From positions 625,021,740-625,085,739 of the forward strand of contig NC_081415.1 in assembly GCF_030272615.1 (NCBI RefSeq): a stretch of 64,000 nt of DNA, written 5' to 3'. Below, piece by piece: positions 57,488 to 64,000 of the stretch; position 1 is the stretch's first letter, and every line of letters starts with the position of its first letter. Below the pieces are notes generated by a model. It was not told the origin of the DNA. It did not search any database and saw only the letters and a program-made list of their open reading frames with translations. This stretch comes from Cryptomeria japonica (Eukaryota; Streptophyta; Pinopsida; Cupressales; Cupressaceae). The position numbers were made by a program, and so were the translations under genes.

Positions 57488-58525
57488 ATGTCGGATTTTT
57501 ATTTGCAAGATGTTCATATTTATGATGATGTATGCAATTATGCCGATTATGAGTATAGGCAAGATGAATTAGATGAAGCTTTAGATGAGTTTTTGAATCC
57601 TAAAGAGGCCAAACCTTCATTTTACCAAAAACTCATAAACCTTGTTACTATGCCATTTCGTTGTGATGAGAAAGATAAGTTGAATGATTCCTCTCAAGGG
57701 TACATTCCTATCAACTCTTCCATTGAATCTAGTAACATGGGTTTTTTCAATAATCCCCTCTATGAGGAGATGTCTCCTTTTGAATCAAAAGATAAACCTT
57801 TTAGTAGATATGATCATGCTTTGTTGGATGATGCTCTTGATGACTTTGTGGCTTTATCAAAATCTCTAAACAAGAACAAAACTTCTAAATTAGTTAACAT
57901 GATAAACCTGAATGAGCATAATAAGCATCTCTTTGAAGTCCAAGGTGCTTGTCCTTCTACCACCTTTCAAGTTCCTAAATCACCTCTGCTTACTATCCAA
58001 GGGGGGTATGATTCCTTCCTTACTCCAAATAAACCTATCATCACTGTGCAAGGAAGAAAACCTATAAGTCCTTATAATTATGCCAAGCAATTAACTAGAG
58101 AGAGTTATCATGCGGTTACCCATACTTATCATACTAGAAATAATAGGCAGCCTAATCCTCCTTTGGTTACTCCGATTTCTCTTCCTAATCCTCAACCAAC
58201 TCTTCCAAAAGCTCCGCGTATTTCACAAGTTCTTGGTAGGGAGTATGATCTCATAGAACAGCTTAAAGATACCCCTGCTAAGATATCCCTTTGGGATTTG
58301 ATTCAAACTTCTTCTGCTCATCATGGAATGTTACAAGATGCTTTGAAAGATTTGAATGTTCCTCCACCGAATACATCTAGTAATATAGTGTCTTTGGTTA
58401 ACTCTGTGATGAATCCTAAAGCTCATATTGTGTTTACTCAAGATGAGTTGCCCACTAGTGAAATTCAACATCAATATGATCCCTTGATGATTGTGGTTAT
58501 CATAAATGACACTACTATAAGATGA
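57488..58525 (+). CDS. Gypsy-2 N-terminal region in place of gag (345 codons)
   Basis: It opens at ATG 57488 (MSDFYLQDVHIYDD) after an A-rich leader and is free of stops to TGA 58523. The first 215 residues are acidic and contain internal repeats (DELDEALDEFL and HALLDDALDDFV; a hydrophobic VQG motif three times). I see no retrotransposon gag core and no zinc knuckle. The last part (YDLIEQLKDTPAKISLWDLI) matches the linker between gag and protease of Gypsy-1. So the capsid part was lost or replaced. The TGA separates it from the protease in the same frame. Confidence 0.7.
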   Translation: MSDFYLQDVHIYDDVCNYADYEYRQDELDEALDEFLNPKEAKPSFYQKLINLVTMPFRCDEKDKLNDSSQGYIPINSSIESSNMGFFNNPLYEEMSPFESKDKPFSRYDHALLDDALDDFVALSKSLNKNKTSKLVNMINLNEHNKHLFEVQGACPSTTFQVPKSPLLTIQGGYDSFLTPNKPIITVQGRKPISPYNYAKQLTRESYHAVTHTYHTRNNRQPNPPLVTPISLPNPQPTLPKAPRISQVLGREYDLIEQLKDTPAKISLWDLIQTSSAHHGMLQDALKDLNVPPPNTSSNIVSLVNSVMNPKAHIVFTQDELPTSEIQHQYDPLMIVVIINDTTIR

Positions 58526-58860
58526 ACACTAGTAGATAATGGCTCTAGTCTTAATGTGTGTAGCATTAATCTCTTGCATAAGATGAATGTGGATACATCC
58601 CTAATTGAGCATGACTCTTGTCCTATTCGCGGCTTTGACAATGTGGCTAAGAATTCATTAGGTATTATCACCTTACCCATCACAGTGGGGCCTGTTACTT
58701 TGCCTACTCCTATCCATGTTATGTCGGGAAATCTAACATACAACTTGCTATTAGGGAGACCTTGGATTCACAGTATGCAAGCTGTCCCTCTACATTGCAT
58801 AGACAAGTTAAATTTATTTATAACAATAAGACATATACCTTGATAGGTGATACTAACTTC
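58526..58860 (+). pseudogene. Gypsy-2 aspartic protease
   Basis: The active site reads TLVDNGSSLNVC (D-N-G), then NLLLGRPWIHSM. The frame is shifted between about 58806 and 58863 by two indels that compensate each other, giving the apparent stop at 58841. Otherwise it matches the protease of Gypsy-1 in layout. Confidence 0.8.
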
Positions 58861-59479
58861 CAAAGGGGGTTCTTCTAAGCCTTCCTCATCTGGTGATGAC
58901 TCTTTAAACAAGATGCCTATTGATGAATCCTCGCCCTCTGATGATCAAAATTCTTTAGATGAGTCTAGAGCTCCTGAAGAGGATTCTTCTCGACTTGAAA
59001 CTACGCATAAGAAGGATTTTGATCCTGAGAAGGTTCTCGCAGAAGACGATTGGGGATCTCTTGATTTTAATCCCACCTTTGTAGGTGAATATAAGGTTCC
59101 TTCTAGAGAGCTTAAAGCTGAAAAGAAGGAAGAAGCTAAAAATCAATCAACATTACCTGAGCCTATGAGCAATAACTTTGTGGCCGCTTCTCAAACTTCT
59201 TCTCCTCACACTTCCAATTCTGAAGGGTTTGATTCTTTGTCTTATGAAAAACCACCTTCTCTTTCTGAAATGGTTGATCATTATGGTTGTGGTTTTCATA
59301 TTCTAGCTAAGCATGGGTATAATGGAAATGGCTGTGGCGCTCACGAATAAGGAATAAAGGTTCCTCTAGAGAATAATCTTTACGATTATGCCTTTGGACT
59401 TGGTTATAATCCCTGCAAGCACACTAAAGCTTCTAGAAGACCATGTATTAGTGTTAATGTTATTTCTACATCTCTACCA
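58861..59479 (+). pseudogene. Gypsy-2 acidic linker and G-patch
   Basis: A Ser- and Asp-rich linker is followed by a G-patch-like segment (GFHILAKHGYNGNGCGAH, then LENNLYDYAFGLGYNP) interrupted by TAA at 59348. Same frame as RT. The G-patch lies between protease and RT as in Gypsy-1. Confidence 0.7.
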
Positions 59480-61600
59480 ATGAGACACCCTGAGTATATT
59501 GATCCTTCGCATGCCTGTGCTTTGGATGTTTTTCCTACTGATGATGCTTTAGCTGAGTTTTTAGGAGCATATGATACTCTTCCTCGTTATCATCACAATA
59601 GGGGATTCCCTTATTGTTTGAACACTGAAGCCTATTTTGGAAAAGAGACTGATAATGATGAGATTGTGAAAGAATTTCCTCAATTAAAGGATACTCCTCA
59701 ACAAAGTAATCTTCTTATAAGCGACACCATTGATGTTAAGATGGATCCTGGCAATGAAGAAAAAGTTATTAAAATTGGAAAATGTCTGGACGAAGAGGAA
59801 CAAAAACAATATGAAGATTTATTGCATGAATTCTCTGAGATCTTTGCTTGGACATATTCTGACATGCCTGGTATAGATCCTAAGATTGTCACTCATAATA
59901 TTGTCTTAGTTCCCGATACTAAGCCTGTGAAACAAAAAATTCAAAAAATGAATCCTAGGGTAGCTTTGCTTGTTAAGGCTGAGATTGAAAAATTATTGGA
60001 GGTCGGATTTATCCGCCCTATTGATTATTCCCCATGGATTTCAAATATTGTCACTGTGGCTAAATTAGATAATAAAATAAGAATGTGTACTGACTTTCGA
60101 GATTTAAATAAAGCTTCTTTGAAAGATGATTTTCCCCTCCCAAACATTGACATGATAGTTGATTCTACAGCAGGACATGCTTTGTTATCCTTCATGGATG
60201 GTTTTTCAGGATACAATCAAATTTTTATTAATCCTCAAGATCAATTCAAAACTACTTTCACCACTCCTTGGGGTATGTTTTGTTGGGTAATGATGCCTTT
60301 CAGACTTAAAAACGCCAGCGCAACTTATCAACGAGCGATGACCCTTATCTTTCACGATTACATGCATAAGATTTTAGAAGATTATGTTGATGATGTTTTA
60401 GCCAAATCCATTCTCCGCATAGATCACATTAAGATCCTTCATCAAATCTTTGAAAGGATTCGTAAATATCACATGCACTTGAATCCCCAAAAATGTGTTT
60501 TTGGTGTGGATAGTGGAAAACTATTAGGATTCACAGTTTCGCATCGTGGGATTGAGGTGGACACTAAGAAAATATATGCCATTGTCAACATGCCACCTCC
60601 TAGAAATGTGTCTCAACTCAAAAGCTTACAAGGAAAGATTCAAGCTATTCGTAGGTTTGTATCTCAACTTGCGGATCGTACTTTTCCTTTTACTCAACTT
60701 CTTAAAAAGAATATCACTTTTCAATGGAATGAAGATTGTCAGCAAGCATTTGAAGATTTAAAAGTGTATTTGGCTAATCCCCCTATCCTTCAACCCGCCG
60801 AATCTTCTAAGCCCTTTCTTCTTTATATAGCTGCTTCCTCTCATGCTCTCACAGCATTACTAGCACAACATGATAAAGATGGTAAGGAGTGTCCAGTTTA
60901 TTATATAAGTCATACCTTACTCGATTATGAGACCCAATATTCTACGATAGAAAGACAATGCTTGGCCTTGGTGTTTGCGACTCAAAAATTGAGACATTAT
61001 CTTTTAAATTCAGAAGTCCACGTCATGGTAAAATTTGATCCTTTGAAGCATCTTTTCTCTAAAACTGATTTATCAGGGCGCCTAGCTAAGTGGGTTATGA
61101 TGTTAACCGAATTTGACCTTAAATTTGTTTCACAAAGAGCAATTAAAGGGCAAGAGTTGACCGATCACTTGGTTGAGGCCCCTTCACCTTTCTCCTTCCC
61201 TAATCCTGAGTCTTTTCCTGACGACTTCATCCTTTGTACAGTGAAAGATGAAACTTGGGAGTTATACTTTGATGGCTCTAAGTGTTGTACGGGATCGAGG
61301 GCAGGTGTTGTTCTGATTTCTCCTACAAAGAGGTCCATTCCCTTATCTTATCATCTCAATTTCCTATGTACCAATAACATTGCTGAATATGAGGCTCTTA
61401 TAGCAGGAATAAAGGCAGCCTTGGCTTTGAATATAAAACACATACATATTTTTGGAGATTCTCAACTGATTATAAGACAAGTAACAGGACTGTATCAAGC
61501 AAAACAAGACAAATTATCACAATATAAAGACCTTGCTATCTCTTTGTTACAAAAATTTGATTCTTACACCATGGAACCTATTCCTCGAAAAGATAATTGA
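59480..61600 (+). CDS. pol: Gypsy-2 reverse transcriptase and RNase H, 706 codons open
   Basis: This is the longest open frame in the window, from ATG 59480 to TGA 61598. RT motifs: QKIQKMNPR, GFIRPIDYSPWIS, CTDFRDLNKAS, FSGYNQIF, PFRLKNASATY, and an intact YVDD at 60383-60394. RNase H has its three acidic motifs in YFDGSKCC, AEYEAL and FGDSQL. The stop at 61598 cuts the last helix of RNase H (a TGA where Arg or Trp is likely). The same frame continues to 61849. The enzyme copies element RNA to cDNA. Without gag core and integrase it could only act with proteins from other elements. Confidence 0.9.
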   Translation: MRHPEYIDPSHACALDVFPTDDALAEFLGAYDTLPRYHHNRGFPYCLNTEAYFGKETDNDEIVKEFPQLKDTPQQSNLLISDTIDVKMDPGNEEKVIKIGKCLDEEEQKQYEDLLHEFSEIFAWTYSDMPGIDPKIVTHNIVLVPDTKPVKQKIQKMNPRVALLVKAEIEKLLEVGFIRPIDYSPWISNIVTVAKLDNKIRMCTDFRDLNKASLKDDFPLPNIDMIVDSTAGHALLSFMDGFSGYNQIFINPQDQFKTTFTTPWGMFCWVMMPFRLKNASATYQRAMTLIFHDYMHKILEDYVDDVLAKSILRIDHIKILHQIFERIRKYHMHLNPQKCVFGVDSGKLLGFTVSHRGIEVDTKKIYAIVNMPPPRNVSQLKSLQGKIQAIRRFVSQLADRTFPFTQLLKKNITFQWNEDCQQAFEDLKVYLANPPILQPAESSKPFLLYIAASSHALTALLAQHDKDGKECPVYYISHTLLDYETQYSTIERQCLALVFATQKLRHYLLNSEVHVMVKFDPLKHLFSKTDLSGRLAKWVMMLTEFDLKFVSQRAIKGQELTDHLVEAPSPFSFPNPESFPDDFILCTVKDETWELYFDGSKCCTGSRAGVVLISPTKRSIPLSYHLNFLCTNNIAEYEALIAGIKAALALNIKHIHIFGDSQLIIRQVTGLYQAKQDKLSQYKDLAISLLQKFDSYTMEPIPRKDN

Positions 61601-62553
61601 CATGCGGATGCAACGGCATGTGTGGCTTCTCTTGTATCTTTAGAGGACCCCGTGGTTGATCTTAAATTCGTTATTCACAACCTTATTTCTCCAGCTATTG
61701 TAGATGATTCCAGCCTAGTGACATGTTGCGACTTTATAGACTCAGATGAAGGGTACTCACATATCGTAAGATACTTGACCGATGGTACTTTTCCTGATTC
61801 TGCCAATAGGAACACCAGGGCTAGAGTCAAAGTCAAAGTCAAAGTTTAGTCAACTCACCTCGTCAATGAAAATGCAGAAAGTCAAAGTCAAAGTTCAATC
61901 AACTCACCTCGTCAAGTGGCTCGTCGTCGATCACGGCCTGTCGCATGATCTCCATCCTCGTGGGATGCTCCGATCGTCGTGAAGGCATGATGATGGCTAT
62001 GTGGGCTCCACTGTAATGAACAATACTCAGAATCAACAAAGTGACAAATGCAATAGTCACTTTCAAAGGTATATACTTTCACTCCTTTACCGTTACTTTC
62101 AAAACCCTAATTTTCCCTAAATCACTCATTTCATCATAACTTGAGTTTGGGAGATGCGATTTTCAAACCGTTTGTTGCGTAGGAATTGTATTTTCATTCC
62201 CTTACTCCCTTGATGTTCCAAAATGTGCTCTGATGAAGCCTTTGTAGTGAACATCTCTCATCAATAATCGTTCACACAATTTGTTGTAAGTAAACATGCT
62301 ACCCTGTTTCACCTCCCATATAAGCAAGCCGAAACAGGGGGGCCATATAGCTACTCACAAATTTCATCACTTTCCTTAGTAAGCATTAGGTGATTTTGTG
62401 ATCTAACGTGTGTTTTGTAGGGTGTGGTTCCTAACTGTGTACTGCAGATACCGCTGGGGGCTTCGTTCGACGAACTTATGGATATATCCTTTTTCAAATA
62501 ATGTTTACTTTTCTGTACTTTAGCTTGCATATGCACGTAGTACTCATATGACC
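61601..62553 (+). other. Gypsy-2 end region without integrase
   Basis: The frame reads on to TAG 61847 with no integrase motif, and no D,D-35-E or zinc region occurs before the 3' LTR. At about 61810-61910 a 53-bp tandem duplication is present: AGTCAAAGTCAAAGTT then CAACTCACCTCGTCAA, twice. This may mark the deletion junction. The rest (61920-62553) has no gene. Confidence 0.65.
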
Positions 62554-62571
62554 ACTAAAGTGGGGGCTAAA
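62554..62571 (+). other. Polypurine tract of Gypsy-2
   Basis: CTAAAGTGGGGGCTAAA directly precedes the TG of the 3' LTR. Confidence 0.75.
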
Positions 62572-64000
62572 TGTAACATCATAAATTGTACGCACTTGCT
62601 AAAGCAGTACAATTTCACACCTAGTTTAGCACCCGCCTTGGTGCAGTTGCATTTTGCATTTCATTTCCGCTTTAGCACTTAATTAATCAAATTAATTGGG
62701 CCTAAAGGTTCTATTTCATCATCTTCCACATCATAAAGTCGGGCCCTTTCATTAAAGCATGCCCCTTTCATTTTATTCCTCCAATACATCACTTAATCAA
62801 AAACCCTAATTAGGCCCTATTCTGAGCTTGGGGGCTTGATTTCGGGGGTCAAAACATCTTGAAATCACCTGTAACTTCGAGATTCTCTCTAAAATCATCA
62901 TATCCGATGGCCCTGAAAATTTGGTGAAAAGTTGTCAGGACCGTGGCGCCTAGAGTGCACACGGTCCCGGACATTTTTCCCAAAATTTTAGGAGCGCGAT
63001 CCAATCATAAAATAAAGCTTAACCCCAAGAAATTGGCGGGATATTCAATCTCTAGGTCGGCCAAAAGTTGGAATTAAGACCTAGGGTTTCATACATAAGA
63101 GCTCTCTTTCTTCATTTGAAGGGATCCGAATTTTGTTTTTAGGAACCTCATATGCAGCAAAAGAGAAGATCTTTGAAGACTTCAACCACTCTCAACATTC
63201 ATCCTACAAGCATTCATCAAATCCATTCCTTCACTTAGGGCTTTGAAGGCATTGAAGAGCAATAAGGGATCACCGACTGAAGATTGGCTTGTACCCCTCC
63301 CTTGGGGTTGGGTATGATTTCATGTTGTTTTCATGTCTTTGCATAAGCCTCATTATGTCACTTACATTCATGCTTTAGATCACTTAGCATCTTGATTTGG
63401 AGCATTTACATTGTCATTTACAAGCAATTAGGGTTTACTTTCTAGGTTGCTCTAGTTTGCTTACTTGAATTTTAGATCTTGCACACACACAAGGTCTGCA
63501 CACACATTACTTTTACAATACAACTTGGCTATTCATGGAGGTGGAAATCACCGAAGTGGGGGTTTGACTAAGGCAAAACCCTATATAGCCGCCCAAACAC
63601 CTTTTTTAGATATAAGTGAAGATTTCGGGATTTAGACGATGCCGCAAGTTGCAGATCCGAAAGAAGCAGACGGAGACGGAACCATACACCAAGTTTCAGA
63701 GCAGAAGACCAGGATAGGGGCGTGGGGTGCCCTGGTCCTACCAGGACAGGGGCGCTAGGTGCCCTGGTCCCTGGGATAGGGGCGCTAGGCGCCCTGGTCC
63801 TCCTGACAGACAGCAATTTTTAGCATTTCCGACAGTTTTCCAGATTGCAAAGTGGCAGTTTCAGGTGCAAAATCAGGACAGTAGTGCCCGTGCCCTCGTC
63901 CTGAACATTTTCACTCAGATTTTGACTCTGGGTACGCATCTGCATTCTTATCTTGTCCTTATGTTTACAGCTTTCCATTGTTTAAGTTCAATTCTGCAAT
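62572..64000 (+). repeat. 3' LTR of Gypsy-2, cut by window end
   Basis: It matches the first 1,430 bp of the 5' LTR with about 55-65 differences, mostly transitions, and one 12-bp indel. The right end is outside the window. Confidence 0.9.

Larger units (their letters stand above)
55612..64000 (+). mobile_element. Gypsy-2: Ty3/gypsy element lacking gag core and integrase
   Basis: The 5' LTR (55612-57283) and the partial 3' LTR (62572 to window end) match with roughly 4% divergence, so it is older than Gypsy-1. PBS and polypurine tract are in place. The coding part has an unusual N-terminal region, protease, G-patch, RT and RNase H in one frame, then directly the non-coding end. The right end is outside the window, so no target duplication can be checked. 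Confidence 0.9.

Overview
This window reads as intergenic heterochromatin of a large plant genome. I infer a gymnosperm, probably a conifer, from the long Ty3/gypsy elements, the multi-zinc-knuckle Copia-type gag genes and the decayed L1 elements; nothing in the sequence proves the species. I found no prokaryotic or organellar genes, no tRNA or rRNA genes, and no intact host gene. Almost every long reading frame belongs to a transposable element, and most are broken by nonsense codons.

Layout. 1-947 is the end of a Copia-type LTR, followed by a short internal region. An 18.15-kb Tat-like Ty3/gypsy element (Gypsy-1, 1235-19385) is inserted there with a perfect 5-bp target duplication. It carries two long terminal repeats, a leader packed with a phased octamer repeat, gag-pol (5678-13144) in one frame with 18 internal stops, and an antisense plant-mobile-domain gene (17443 to 14402) with its own TATA box and a probable intron. 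From 20849 to 28500 lies a large palindromic element whose 200-bp arms are separated by an L1 LINE (L1-1, about 21051-27671, 13-bp target duplication). That LINE is a chimera containing an antisense zinc-knuckle gag and an unrecognised gene, here called ORFx. A satellite of 360-bp period occupies 29330-31615. A second, very long L1 (L1-2, 34011-43360) has an 18-bp target duplication, ORF1, ORF2 and an extra ORF3. Copia LTR and RT remnants follow (43937-47846). Then comes a second, sense copy of the zinc-knuckle gag plus ORFx pair (47914-53592), interrupted by an antisense chromovirus fragment. A foldback element, unidentified fragments and a second gypsy element (Gypsy-2, from 55612 past the window end) complete the window. 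Gypsy-2 keeps protease, RT and RNase H but lacks a recognisable gag core and integrase.

Most noteworthy points. (1) Gypsy-1 carries degenerate octamers TAGCGC(A/G)T at exact 21-bp steps in blocks of six in its leader. A 60-bp higher-order version (21+21+18) runs in the opposite orientation inside the predicted intron of the antisense gene. Both arrays therefore read in the same sense as the transcript they precede. (2) The gag with four zinc knuckles followed by ORFx occurs twice, on opposite strands and in the same order, with no pol between. This suggests a non-autonomous LTR retrotransposon family encoding an uncharacterised protein. (3) Gypsy-1 has 18 nonsense codons and no frameshift in 2,488 codons although its LTRs are about 98% identical, so most of the damage probably predates insertion. 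All alignments and frame checks were done by eye; boundaries marked approximate may be off by tens of bases.
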